Positions 41,690-50,391 of a stretch of 64,000 bases of DNA are shown here, in pieces. Under the pieces are notes generated by a model, which was given only the letters and a program-made list of their open reading frames with translations, did not search any database and had not been told where the DNA came from. The stretch spans positions 21,479 to 85,478 of the forward strand of contig CAAGLB010000043.1 in assembly GCA_900770635.1 (NCBI GenBank). The letters run 5' to 3'. Both the position numbers and the translations under genes were made by a program. The stretch's first letter is position 1; each line of letters starts with the position of its first letter. This DNA comes from an uncultured Alistipes sp. (lineage in GTDB: Bacteria > Bacteroidota > Bacteroidia > Bacteroidales > Rikenellaceae).

Positions 41690-43528
41690 ATGTTTAAGAC
41701 ATACTTACGACTTCTCAACTTTGCCAAGCCACTAAGTCGATATACCGTACCCTACTTTTTCTTTGCGGCTTTTCATGCGTTGTTCAACACCTTCAACTAC
41801 GCAATGATAATCCCCATCCTCAACGCCATGTTTGAGAGCGACGGAGGCTTTGGCTTCGCCCCCATATATAAGTTTCCGGGTATCGAGTTTAGCGAGGCGG
41901 GCTTTACAGCTATTTTAAGCTATTTCTACACCATCGCCTTTGGCGAGGAGTTTAGCGCTGTGCGCTTCTTGGCGCTTCTCGGCATTGTCACCATCATGAT
42001 GAACTTCCTTAGCAATGCCTTCCGCTATGCTGCGGCCATGACTGTCGAGAAACTTAGGGTGAACACCATCCAGCGCATGCGTGACGAGATGTATAGCCAT
42101 GTCATGAACCTCAACGTAGGTTTCTTCAGCAACCAGCGCAAGGGCGACATAATGTCGAAGATCACCCAGGACGTCATGGTTGTTCAGTATTGCATCACTA
42201 ACACGCTTCAAGTCGCCTTCCGTGATCCATTTCTCATCGTCGGCTTCCTTGTGCTTATGATCAGCATATCATGGCAGTTATCGTTGTTTGCTGTGGTTTT
42301 CTTACCTATCGTTGGCTTGGTAATAGGTCGTGTTGTGAAGCGCTTGCGCCACCCCGCTATGCGTAGCCAGGAACGCATGGGCGAGCTTGTGTCGGTGCTC
42401 GACGAATCGCTGTCGGGAATCAAGATTATCAAGGGATATAACGCAGCAGGATTCATTGTTGACAAGTTCAAATATATCAACACTCAGCTATCTAACCTAC
42501 TGATTTCTATGGCTCGCCGCCAGCAACTCGCATCACCAATGAGCGAGTTTATGGGTATCACGGCAGTAGCTATTATATTGGTGTTTGGTGGCATATTGGT
42601 GGGCAACGGACTTATCAAGGGTGCTGGCTTCATAGCCTTCATCGCTGCCTTCTCGCAGATCACCCGTCCTGTGCGCTCGTTTATCGACCAATTTGCAAAC
42701 ATCAACCAGGGTGTGGCTGCCGGTGAGCGTATCTTCGCACTGCTCGACTCGGAGGGCGAGGTTAAGGATGCACCAAATGCTCGTGAGTTTGAGGGCTTGA
42801 AAGAGTATATAGAGTTGCGCAACGTGCACTTCTCGTATGACGGACAGAGAGATGTGATCGACGGCATTACACTTCGTGTTAACAAGGGCGAGACCATTGC
42901 CTTGGTTGGTGCCTCTGGAGGTGGTAAGTCGACACTTAGCGAGCTTATACCACGCTTCTACGATGTCATAGCTGGCGAGGTGTTGTTCGATGGTGTCAAT
43001 GTTAAAGAGTTTAAGCAAGAGTCGTTGCGCCAGAAGATGAGCATCGTGGCTCAGGAGACAGTACTCTTCAACGACTCGATCGAGGGCAACATTCTCATGG
43101 GACGTCCTCAGGCTACCCACGACGAGGTTGTCGAGGCATCGAAGGTGGCTAATGCTCACAACTTCATAATGGAGAGCCCCGAGGGTTATTCAACAAATAT
43201 CGGTGATCGTGGTGCTAAGCTATCGGGAGGTCAGCGTCAACGAATAAGCATTGCTCGTGCGGTGCTCAAGGATCCCGAGATACTCATCCTCGACGAGGCT
43301 ACATCGGCACTCGACACCGAGAGCGAGAAGCTGGTGCAGGATGCTCTGACAAAGCTTCTCGAAGGTCGCACATCTATCGTCATTGCTCACCGCCTGAGCA
43401 CCATATATAATGCCGATAGGATATATGTTATCGAGAAGGGTAAGGTTGCCGAGGAGGGTACACACGCCGAGCTCTTGGAGCGCAACGGAATATATGCCCA
43501 TCTGATAGCGATGCAGAGTTTTAAATAG
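41690..43528 (+). CDS. ABC-type exporter (fused permease and ATPase, MsbA-like)
   Basis: A 612-residue half-transporter that should work as a homodimer. Six membrane helices in residues 1 to about 335, then an ABC domain with Walker A GASGGGKST, Q-loop VAQET, signature LSGGQRQRISIARA, Walker B LILDEATSALD and His in AHRLST. It belongs to the ABCB/MDR group that includes the lipid A flippase MsbA; which substrate it moves is not clear from sequence alone. Only 17 bases separate it from nrnA; sppA follows. Confidence 0.92.
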   Translation: MFKTYLRLLNFAKPLSRYTVPYFFFAAFHALFNTFNYAMIIPILNAMFESDGGFGFAPIYKFPGIEFSEAGFTAILSYFYTIAFGEEFSAVRFLALLGIVTIMMNFLSNAFRYAAAMTVEKLRVNTIQRMRDEMYSHVMNLNVGFFSNQRKGDIMSKITQDVMVVQYCITNTLQVAFRDPFLIVGFLVLMISISWQLSLFAVVFLPIVGLVIGRVVKRLRHPAMRSQERMGELVSVLDESLSGIKIIKGYNAAGFIVDKFKYINTQLSNLLISMARRQQLASPMSEFMGITAVAIILVFGGILVGNGLIKGAGFIAFIAAFSQITRPVRSFIDQFANINQGVAAGERIFALLDSEGEVKDAPNAREFEGLKEYIELRNVHFSYDGQRDVIDGITLRVNKGETIALVGASGGGKSTLSELIPRFYDVIAGEVLFDGVNVKEFKQESLRQKMSIVAQETVLFNDSIEGNILMGRPQATHDEVVEASKVANAHNFIMESPEGYSTNIGDRGAKLSGGQRQRISIARAVLKDPEILILDEATSALDTESEKLVQDALTKLLEGRTSIVIAHRLSTIYNADRIYVIEKGKVAEEGTHAELLERNGIYAHLIAMQSFK

Positions 43529-43603
43529 CAACTCGTGGTGCACTATATGTGCATTGCGCTGCTGATAAACAAAAAATTGTATAACTAAACAACTTATACT
43601 ATT

Positions 43604-45397
43604 ATGAATTTTTGGAAAACATTTGTTGCAGCACTTGCAGCAGTAGTCGTAGGTTTTGGTGTTGTTTTTATTTTTAGCATAATCTTCGGTGTTTCGCTGC
43701 TTGGCGCATTTGGCGGCGAGAGCACTGTTACACCCAAAGATTCGGTGCTATATATCGACCTTAGTGAGAGCATCACCGACTCGCCATCGTCTACTCCCGA
43801 GATAGATATAAATAGTCTGAGCATAGATTCCTCAATAACAATATTGCAGACACTATCGGCTATTGAGGCAGCAGCAACAGACGCTAATATCAAGGGTATA
43901 TGCATCTATCAGAATGGCACAGGCTTAATCTCGGTTACTAACATCGAGGAGTTACGCCAGGCACTCATACGTTTCAAGCAGTCAGGAAAGTTTGTTGTTG
44001 CCTACGACGATGCCTTCACACAGAGCGAGTACTATCTTGCATCGGTTGCCGATCGTATTTCGATGAATCCTGAGGGAGATTTCGAGTGGAAGGGAATATC
44101 TTTCAGCACTATGTTTATGAAGGGTATGCTCGATAAATTGGATATAAGTGTCGAGATTTTCCGCCCTACGGTATGCAAGTATAAGAGTGCCGTAGAGCCA
44201 TACTTCCTAACCAAGATGTCGGAGGCTAACCGCCAGCAGATGGAGATCCTCGCTAAGTCGATGTGGACAACCATCTGCGAGGATGTTGCTCAGATGCGTA
44301 ATATCAAGCCTGAAACACTCGAGATGCTTGCGGCGGGACTTAGTGTTAATAACCCAGATGAGGCTAAGAAGTTTGGATTTATTGATGCCATAGAGTATGA
44401 GGACGACCTATACTCCTATCTCATTGATTCGGGTGTAAAGGTAGATCGTAAGGGTGAGATACATAAGATTTCGTTGGGCGAGTATGCCAACAACCTAACA
44501 CTCCTAAACACACAGCTTAATGACGACAGAAGCATAGGTATCATCTATGCCGAAGGTCAGATTGTTGATGGCAAAGAGAGTAGCAACGGTTATATCTTCG
44601 GTAATACTCTCGCCAAGCAGATTCGTGAGGCTCGCCACGACGACAACATCAAGTCGGTTGTTGTGCGTGTTAACTCACCTGGTGGCTCGGCCCTCGCCTC
44701 AGAGATCATCTGGCGCGAGATGACACTCCTTCAAAAGAGTAAGCCTGTGGTAATATCTATGAGTGAGTATGCAGCAAGTGGCGGTTACTATATCTCGGCT
44801 CCTGCCGACTATATCATCGCAGATAAGCTCACGCTCACTGGCTCTATCGGTGTTTTTGGCATGATACCTAACCTAAGCAACCTACTTAGCAATAAGCTTG
44901 GCATCACACTCGACTATGCTGCAACATCTCCTGAGGCTGCATACTTAGCACCACTAAGCCCTATGACACAACGCCAGAAGGAGGTAAACTTGCAGAAAGT
45001 AGACGCCGTCTACGAAACATTTACCTCGTTGGTTGCTGATGGCCGTAACCTCACCATTGATAAGGTGTATAGCATTGCCGAGGGTAGAATATGGAGCGGT
45101 AGTCAGGCTGTTGACAATGGTTTAGCAGATGCTAACGGAGGTCTACACGAGGCTATTTTGAAGGCAGCCGAGTTGGCCGACTTAGGTGCAGATTTCAAAC
45201 TTAAAGAGATAACTATGCCTCTAACACCATTTGAGGCATGGCTTAACTCTATGGGTATGATGATGGCTAAGTCTTGCGGCATAGATTACAACGTGTATGG
45301 CGAAGATATTCAGAACATCATCGAAGATAACATCTCACTATTTACCCACTCAGGTATATTGATGGCAATGCCACAGTATATCGAGGTTAACCTTTAA
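43604..45397 (+). CDS. sppA: Signal peptide peptidase SppA, 67K type
   Basis: A 597-residue membrane-anchored serine protease that digests leftover signal peptides. N-terminal membrane segment (about 5-28), then two tandem S49 domains. The catalytic Lys lies in the first (FRPTVCKYKSAVEPYFLTKM) and the catalytic Ser in the second (MSEYAASGGYYISAPAD), the Lys/Ser dyad of the E. coli 67K form, together with VRVNSPGGSALASEIIW and LTGSIGVFG. Length as expected. It follows the ABC exporter by 75 bases and mrp follows it by 22. Confidence 0.95.
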   Translation: MNFWKTFVAALAAVVVGFGVVFIFSIIFGVSLLGAFGGESTVTPKDSVLYIDLSESITDSPSSTPEIDINSLSIDSSITILQTLSAIEAAATDANIKGICIYQNGTGLISVTNIEELRQALIRFKQSGKFVVAYDDAFTQSEYYLASVADRISMNPEGDFEWKGISFSTMFMKGMLDKLDISVEIFRPTVCKYKSAVEPYFLTKMSEANRQQMEILAKSMWTTICEDVAQMRNIKPETLEMLAAGLSVNNPDEAKKFGFIDAIEYEDDLYSYLIDSGVKVDRKGEIHKISLGEYANNLTLLNTQLNDDRSIGIIYAEGQIVDGKESSNGYIFGNTLAKQIREARHDDNIKSVVVRVNSPGGSALASEIIWREMTLLQKSKPVVISMSEYAASGGYYISAPADYIIADKLTLTGSIGVFGMIPNLSNLLSNKLGITLDYAATSPEAAYLAPLSPMTQRQKEVNLQKVDAVYETFTSLVADGRNLTIDKVYSIAEGRIWSGSQAVDNGLADANGGLHEAILKAAELADLGADFKLKEITMPLTPFEAWLNSMGMMMAKSCGIDYNVYGEDIQNIIEDNISLFTHSGILMAMPQYIEVNL

Positions 45398-45419
45398 TAA
45401 AATATTATACCCCATAAAT

Positions 45420-46475
45420 ATGAATGAACAGTTGGAGGCGCTACTGCGCCAAATCATACACCCCGAGACCGAGCAAAATATCGTAGATAGCGGCTTTGTT
45501 GATCGTGCCGATAGGGGTGAGGATGGCTCTATCGCCATTACCCTACGTTTTCAGAAGGCACGTGATCCCTTTGCTCAGAAGGTAAAGCGTCAGGTCGAGG
45601 AGCTTCTAAAACAGACATATCCCGAGAACGAGGCTATGGTGATTATCCGTGAGGCAGCACCAAAACCACGTCGTCGTGAGCAGCAGACAACAACATCGGA
45701 GATTTGCAACATCATCGCCATTGCCTCGGGTAAGGGTGGTGTAGGTAAGTCAACAATCACCGCTAACTTGGCTGTGGCATTGCGCCAGCATGGCTATAAT
45801 GTAGGTATCCTCGATGCCGATATTTATGGACCATCGCAGGCTAAGATGTTTGGTGTTGAGGGTTATATTCCCGAGGCTGAGAAGGATGAGGCGGGTAATG
45901 AGTATATGATTGCGGCGCAGTCATTGGGCATCAAGGTTATGTCTATCGGCTTCTTCATTAAGCCTACCGATGCTCTTATGTGGCGTGGCGGCATGGCTTC
46001 TAATGCCTTGCACCAGCTTATCCACCAGACACGCTGGGGTAAGCTCGACTACTTGCTTATCGACCTACCTCCTGGAACTGGCGATATTCACCTTTCGATT
46101 ATCAACGAGCTCAAGATTTCGGGTGCTGTGATTGTTTCGACACCTCAGCAGGTTGCTGTTGCCGATGTGGTGCGTGGTGTCGAGATGTTCCGCCATCCAC
46201 AGGTTAACATTCCTGTGTTGGGTGTTGTTGAGAATATGGCATGGTTTACTCCCGAGGAGTTGCCTAATAATCGCTACTACCTATTTGGTAAGGGCGGTGC
46301 TGCACGTTATGCCGAGGAGGCAGGTATCGAACTCTTAGGTCAGGTGCCTATCATCCAATCTATCATGGAGGGTGGCGACGAGGGACGTCCTGCTGGAGGT
46401 TTTGATCCACGTGTCGAGGAGTATTATGCTAACATAGCCGATAGGGTTGTTGAAAAGTTGCCTGCGGAGTGTTAA
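45420..46475 (+). CDS. Mrp/ApbC-type iron-sulfur carrier ATPase
   Basis: A 351-residue P-loop ATPase of the Mrp/NBP35 family, which binds and delivers Fe-S clusters. N-terminal DUF59/MIP18-like part (1 to about 80), then the deviant Walker A GKGGVGKST, DADIYGPSQ, MWRGGMASNAL and LIDLPPGTGDIHL. I do not see the CPxC cluster ligand pair that marks many NBP35-like proteins; the segment ENMAWFTPEELPNN stands where ENMS.F.CP.C would be expected. It may therefore be a cluster carrier of altered type. Last gene of the nrnA cluster; a terminator follows. Confidence 0.92.
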   Translation: MNEQLEALLRQIIHPETEQNIVDSGFVDRADRGEDGSIAITLRFQKARDPFAQKVKRQVEELLKQTYPENEAMVIIREAAPKPRRREQQTTTSEICNIIAIASGKGGVGKSTITANLAVALRQHGYNVGILDADIYGPSQAKMFGVEGYIPEAEKDEAGNEYMIAAQSLGIKVMSIGFFIKPTDALMWRGGMASNALHQLIHQTRWGKLDYLLIDLPPGTGDIHLSIINELKISGAVIVSTPQQVAVADVVRGVEMFRHPQVNIPVLGVVENMAWFTPEELPNNRYYLFGKGGAARYAEEAGIELLGQVPIIQSIMEGGDEGRPAGGFDPRVEEYYANIADRVVEKLPAEC

Positions 46476-46528
46476 AAAAGGTGTTAGTAAGTGTCGGTAA
46501 ATTTTTGATAAAAAGATTTGCAAAATTA

Positions 46529-46564
46529 GGAGCGGTCGTTGTATATACGGCCGCTCTTTGTTTG
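46529..46564 (+). terminator. Terminator of nrnA-ABC-sppA-mrp
   Basis: A 10-bp stem GAGCGGTCGT (46530-46539) with ACGGCCGCTC (46547-46556), one G-T pair, followed by TTTGTTTG. Confidence 0.75.
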
Positions 46565-46964
46565 CAAGAAAAATTAGTTAAATCTTTCATCTTAGTTATC
46601 AACCCTAAATCACGTGGTTATCAATAGCTGATGTTAATATTTTAAGAGTGTTCAGATGTTGATAATATATTTGTTTATAGTGTTAATATCTATATATATC
46701 TTTTATTTTTAATGATTTATATATAAAAAGTAATAAACAATAAAAATAACAAATGTTGAGAACTACCCTACTCAAAAGTTATTGACACTATCAACAGCTA
46801 TTATTATTTCTATTTAATTTTAATTTATATATATAAGTATAAAAAAATAAAAATATAATGTTGACAACTTGGCGGGATGGCCAATATTCGAGAAATAGGG
46901 AGTAGCTACCCGGAGCTTAGCTTTGGGGTGTTCAACGACAATTCACTTAATGTTTGCTGAGGCA

Positions 46965-46995
46965 TTGATTATTTAGGGAAAAATAGCTAACTTTG
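46965..46995 (+). promoter_or_regulatory. Promoter of the SH3-domain protein gene
   Basis: TTG (46965-46967), 20 bases, TAACTTTG (46988-46995). Transcript start near 47002; supports ATG 47071. Confidence 0.7.
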
Positions 46996-47070
46996 TTGTG
47001 ACGAAGGTTCTACTCTCTATTTATAGAGAGTGTGGCATGGATTCTACTAACTAAAAACAAAATAAGAGAG

Positions 47071-47826
47071 ATGAAAAGATTACTACTTTCAGCACTCGCA
47101 GTGCTACTATCCACCGTTATGCTATCGGCACAAAATGCCAATGTGAAATATAGTGGCGATGCACAACCAGGCGACAAGGTATATAGCTGTGCCTACGACG
47201 GCTATGTAAATATGCGCCAGACTGCCTCTTTTAAGGCTGCTAAGGTTGGTCAGTTTAAGAATGGTCCTACCGGAGCTACACTTATTAAGAACCTCGGCGA
47301 TTGGATGGAGATTAATTATAATGGTGTGCGAGGCTTTGTCCCTTCACGCTTTGTGCAGGATGAGCCAACAGTAGCTTATACTGGCACAGCTACTGTTAAA
47401 AATATTACTGGTATATGGTATACTGACTTCTTTGGTCCTTTATATATTTATGAAAACGGCTATTGGTCGGCGTTTGGCAACTATTACTATTCTGCTTATG
47501 GATATTATATCTTGGAGAATAATCAGATTAAGCTAATTGCGGTTAGGGAGATTGATTTTGATGATATGAGTAGTGGTATTCCTGGTTATGCGAAAGTAAG
47601 AAAAGAGTATGGTATTATAAATATTAGCGAACTTACTAACGATAGACGTGGAACTTTCCTAACTGGCTATGAGTCAGAAGAGGAGGTGGAATTATTGGAG
47701 GGTGAGGGTGTTCCTCACTATACCGCAGCTGAGTTCAAGGATGCTGGAAAATATGTCAAGGATTATCTCAAAGATGATATTATTGACTTGGAGCAAAGAA
47801 AAGTGCCTATCACCAAAGAGGAGTAA
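47071..47826 (+). CDS. Exported protein with SH3-like domain
   Basis: A 251-residue secreted protein: signal peptide 1-20 (ending MLSAQ), then a bacterial SH3 domain (about 30-90) with YVNMRQTASFKAAKVGQFKNGPTG and GVRGFVPSRFV, a typical wall- or surface-binding module. The C-terminal half is rich in Tyr/Phe/Gly (IYENGYWSAFGNYYYSAYGYY) and matches nothing I know. The third base of codons is more A/T-rich than in neighbours. It has its own promoter and terminator. Function unknown; periplasmic or surface location is likely. Confidence 0.8.
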   Translation: MKRLLLSALAVLLSTVMLSAQNANVKYSGDAQPGDKVYSCAYDGYVNMRQTASFKAAKVGQFKNGPTGATLIKNLGDWMEINYNGVRGFVPSRFVQDEPTVAYTGTATVKNITGIWYTDFFGPLYIYENGYWSAFGNYYYSAYGYYILENNQIKLIAVREIDFDDMSSGIPGYAKVRKEYGIINISELTNDRRGTFLTGYESEEEVELLEGEGVPHYTAAEFKDAGKYVKDYLKDDIIDLEQRKVPITKEE

Positions 47827-47842
47827 TATCTTTTAAATATAG

Positions 47843-47885
47843 GAGCCTGACCAACTTATGATTAGCGGTCAGGCTCTCTTTTTAT
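47843..47885. terminator. Bidirectional terminator between SH3-protein and gpx genes
   Basis: A perfect 10-bp stem GAGCCTGACC (47843-47852) with GGTCAGGCTC (47867-47876) followed by TCTTTTTATA on the plus strand. It sits between two convergent genes; the plus strand has the better T-tract. Confidence 0.8.
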
Positions 47886-47887
47886 AC

Positions 47888-48478
47888 TTATAAAAGTTTT
47901 ACTATCGCCTCCTCAACCTTTGCCATGTCGGCAGTAGGCTCGAAGCGGGCAACAACATCGCCCTGGCGGTTGATAAGAAACTTTGTGAAGTTCCACTTAA
48001 TATCACTCTTCTTGTCGTAGTCGGCATCTGCCTCACGAAGCATCTTGTCAAGAATCTCCGAGAGCTTATGTCCCTCGTCAAAACCTCGGAATGGCTGCTC
48101 AGCTTTGAGCCATGTGTATAGCGGTAGCTCGTTAGCGCCATTCACCTCGCACTTCTTCATCTGTGGAAACTCTGTGCCGTAGTTTAGCTGGCAGAACTGC
48201 GTGGTCTCGCTATCACTCTCGGGCGACTGGCCACCAAACTGGTTACATGGCATATCGAGAATCTCTAAACCCTGAGCGTGATACTTCTTATAGAGTGCTT
48301 CAAGATCGGCATACTGAGGTGTGAAGCCGCACTTGCTTGCGGTGTTTACTACAAGAACCACCTTATCTTTAAGGGTGTCGAGTTTAAGCATACTACCATC
48401 CTGCTTCTTTACCTCGAAATCGTATAGTTTTTTCGATGCGTTGCACTTGCAACCACAGCTCTTATATGTTGTCTTCAT
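47888..48478 (-). CDS. Glutathione peroxidase-family thiol peroxidase
   Basis: A 196-residue Gpx-type peroxidase that reduces hydroperoxides, in bacteria usually with thioredoxin. Peroxidatic Cys in NTASKCGFTPQY, Gln in MPCNQFGGQSP (Cys and Gln there as well), and Trp/Asn in KWNFTKFLI make up the catalytic tetrad. The Cys (not selenocysteine) form. It carries an extra N-terminal stretch of about 20 residues with the Cys-rich SCGCKCNASKK, which is not part of the normal fold. ATG 48478 is chosen; a longer frame begins at 48529. Promoter 48549-48577. Confidence 0.92.
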   Translation of the reverse strand: MKTTYKSCGCKCNASKKLYDFEVKKQDGSMLKLDTLKDKVVLVVNTASKCGFTPQYADLEALYKKYHAQGLEILDMPCNQFGGQSPESDSETTQFCQLNYGTEFPQMKKCEVNGANELPLYTWLKAEQPFRGFDEGHKLSEILDKMLREADADYDKKSDIKWNFTKFLINRQGDVVARFEPTADMAKVEEAIVKLL

Positions 48479-48548
48479 ACTTATATTATTATTAATGTTT
48501 AACTTATTTATTATATCTACTAAATCCATTACAAACTTTATTCCGCTG

Positions 48549-48577
48549 CAAAAGTATAAATAAAATTTTATTTCAAA
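48549..48577 (-). promoter_or_regulatory. gpx promoter
   Basis: On the minus strand TTTG (48574-48577), 17 bases, TACTTTTG (48549-48556). The spacing is a little short. Confidence 0.55.
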
Positions 48578-48720
48578 TATTTTATATCTATTTTCTTTAA
48601 TATTATTTTCTTATAGCTATATACATAAAATTTATAGACGAAGCCTATATTTGGGTGTTATAAACAATTTTGTGTTGATAACCCGAGAATAACTAATCAT
48701 AACTTATGGATAAAATATAG

Positions 48721-48750
48721 TTGCTGTTTTCGAGAAAATTCTTAATTTTG
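48721..48750 (+). promoter_or_regulatory. dnaB promoter
   Basis: TTG (48721-48723), 19 bases, TAATTTTG (48743-48750). A DnaA-box-like 9-mer (48673-48681) lies 40 bases upstream. Confidence 0.65.
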
Positions 48751-48781
48751 TGGATGTAAAAAAAATCGGCTAATAAGAGTT

Positions 48782-50380
48782 ATGGCAAAACAATATAACA
48801 AAGCTTCGAAAAATAATAGTGAGGCACTTGCTCAACTAACTGATATCACGGGTGTTACACCTCCTCAGTCTATTGAGCTTGAGCAGGCGGTGTTGGGTGC
48901 GTTGATGCTCGAGAAAGATGCTATTGTCGACGTTCAGGAGTATTTGAGTGTCGATACATTTTACAGCGAGGAGCATAGAATCATCTTCAAGGCGATACAG
49001 GATCTATCGTTCGAGATGAAGGCTATCGACCTATTCACCGTCACCGAGAAGCTTAAGTCGCAAAAGGAGCTTACTAAGGTTGGTGGTGCGGCCTACCTTG
49101 CACAACTTACGCAGCGTGTGGCATCGGCAGCCCATATTGAGTTTCATGCCAAGATTATTGCGCAGAAGTATGTTCAGCGTGAGCTTATTCGCTCGGCAAC
49201 AGAGATTCAGCGTCGCTCCTACGACGACGAGGTAGATGTTACCGAGCTTATTGGCTTTGCCGAGCAGGAGATATTTAAGGTATCTGAGGGGAATGTTAAG
49301 CGCTCGGTGCAGTCGGCATCCGACATTTTGCATAAGGCCATCAAGCAGATTGAGGCGGCAGCAAAGACTGCGGGCGAGTACAATGGTGTACGCTCAGGAT
49401 TTACCGATATCGATAGTATAACCCTTGGTTGGCAGCCCTCGGACCTTATCATCATCGCTGCACGTCCATCTATGGGTAAGACAGCCTTTGTGCTTACTAT
49501 GGCACGCAACATGGCTGTGGAGCTTAAATCGCCTGTGGCATTCTTCTCGTTGGAGATGTCGTCGGTGCAGCTTATGAACCGTCTTATCGTTGCCGAGACA
49601 CAGCTAAACTCTAAGGATTTGCGCACGGGTAACCTCTCGCCAGCGCAGTGGGCTCACCTCGAAAAGCAGACGTTGGAGCTTGGTCGTGCGCCACTATATA
49701 TAGACGATACTCCCGCCTTGTCGGTCTATGAGTTCCGCTCGAAGGCACGACGCTTAAAGACACAGCACGACATTAAGATAATCATCATCGACTACCTGCA
49801 GCTTATGACCGCTGCTTCGCCCGAGACACGAGGCAACCGTGAGCAGGAGGTGTCGTTGATTTCACGTACGCTTAAGGCTATCGCCAAGGAGTTGGATGTG
49901 CCAATCATCGCCCTTTCGCAGCTTAGCCGTAATGTTGAGAATCGTGGTGGCTCGAAGCGACCACAGCTCTCGGATCTTCGTGAGTCTGGAGCTATCGAGC
50001 AGGATGCCGACGTTGTAGCTTTTATCCATCGTCCTGAGTATTATGGACTTACAACAGACGAGCAGGGAATGTCTACTGCGGGCATGGCTGAGATTATCAT
50101 CGCCAAGCACCGTAATGGCGAGGTTACGGATGTTCCTTTGCGCTTTGTTAAGGAGCAGGCCAAGTTTATGGATGCCGACTCGTCGGTTACTGCTAATGTG
50201 CTTAGTGGTGGTGGTTATACCGAGGACTATGACTATGCAGCCTCAAGTGCTAATGCGTTGCCACCTATGGGCGCAGCTCCCGAGCAGATGGGAGGCTTTG
50301 GCGGCATGAGTGGTGTGCCAAGCGACTTTGATATAGGTATGACACCTATGAAGCCAAACGATGATAATGCACCATTTTAA
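48782..50380 (+). CDS. dnaB: Replicative DNA helicase
   Basis: A 532-residue DnaB, the hexameric 5'-3' helicase at the replication fork. N-terminal primase-interacting domain (about 30-130, SIELEQAVLGALMLEKDAI), a linker, and the RecA-like C-terminal domain with Walker A AARPSMGKTAF, VAFFSLEMSS, IIIDYLQLM and SQLSRNVENR. A C-terminal tail of about 60 residues is rich in Gly/Met/Pro, as common in this phylum. No intein interrupts it. comM follows by 11 bases. Confidence 0.97.
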   Translation: MAKQYNKASKNNSEALAQLTDITGVTPPQSIELEQAVLGALMLEKDAIVDVQEYLSVDTFYSEEHRIIFKAIQDLSFEMKAIDLFTVTEKLKSQKELTKVGGAAYLAQLTQRVASAAHIEFHAKIIAQKYVQRELIRSATEIQRRSYDDEVDVTELIGFAEQEIFKVSEGNVKRSVQSASDILHKAIKQIEAAAKTAGEYNGVRSGFTDIDSITLGWQPSDLIIIAARPSMGKTAFVLTMARNMAVELKSPVAFFSLEMSSVQLMNRLIVAETQLNSKDLRTGNLSPAQWAHLEKQTLELGRAPLYIDDTPALSVYEFRSKARRLKTQHDIKIIIIDYLQLMTAASPETRGNREQEVSLISRTLKAIAKELDVPIIALSQLSRNVENRGGSKRPQLSDLRESGAIEQDADVVAFIHRPEYYGLTTDEQGMSTAGMAEIIIAKHRNGEVTDVPLRFVKEQAKFMDADSSVTANVLSGGGYTEDYDYAASSANALPPMGAAPEQMGGFGGMSGVPSDFDIGMTPMKPNDDNAPF

Positions 50381-50391
50381 TATATAGTGGT

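Larger units (their letters stand above)
46476..47070. other. 595-base gene-free region; AT-rich with DnaA-box-like sites (oriC candidate)
   Basis: No coding sequence. After the mrp terminator (46529-46564) it holds six DnaA-box-like 9-mers: TTATCAACC 46596, TTATCAATA 46618, TTATCAACA on the minus strand 46657-46665, TTATTGACA 46779, CTATCAACA 46788, and TTGTCAACA on the minus strand 46859-46867. Two very AT-rich tracts lie among them (about 46661-46760 and 46797-46860). This is the composition expected of a bacterial chromosome origin. Gene direction does not flip here, which weakens the case. The promoter of the next gene ends the region. Confidence 0.45.
48479..48781. other. 303-base intergenic region between gpx and dnaB (divergent promoters)
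   Basis: No coding sequence. It holds the gpx promoter on the minus strand, a single DnaA-box-like TTATCAACA on the minus strand (48673-48681), and the dnaB promoter (48721-48750). The left part is very AT-rich. Confidence 0.6.
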
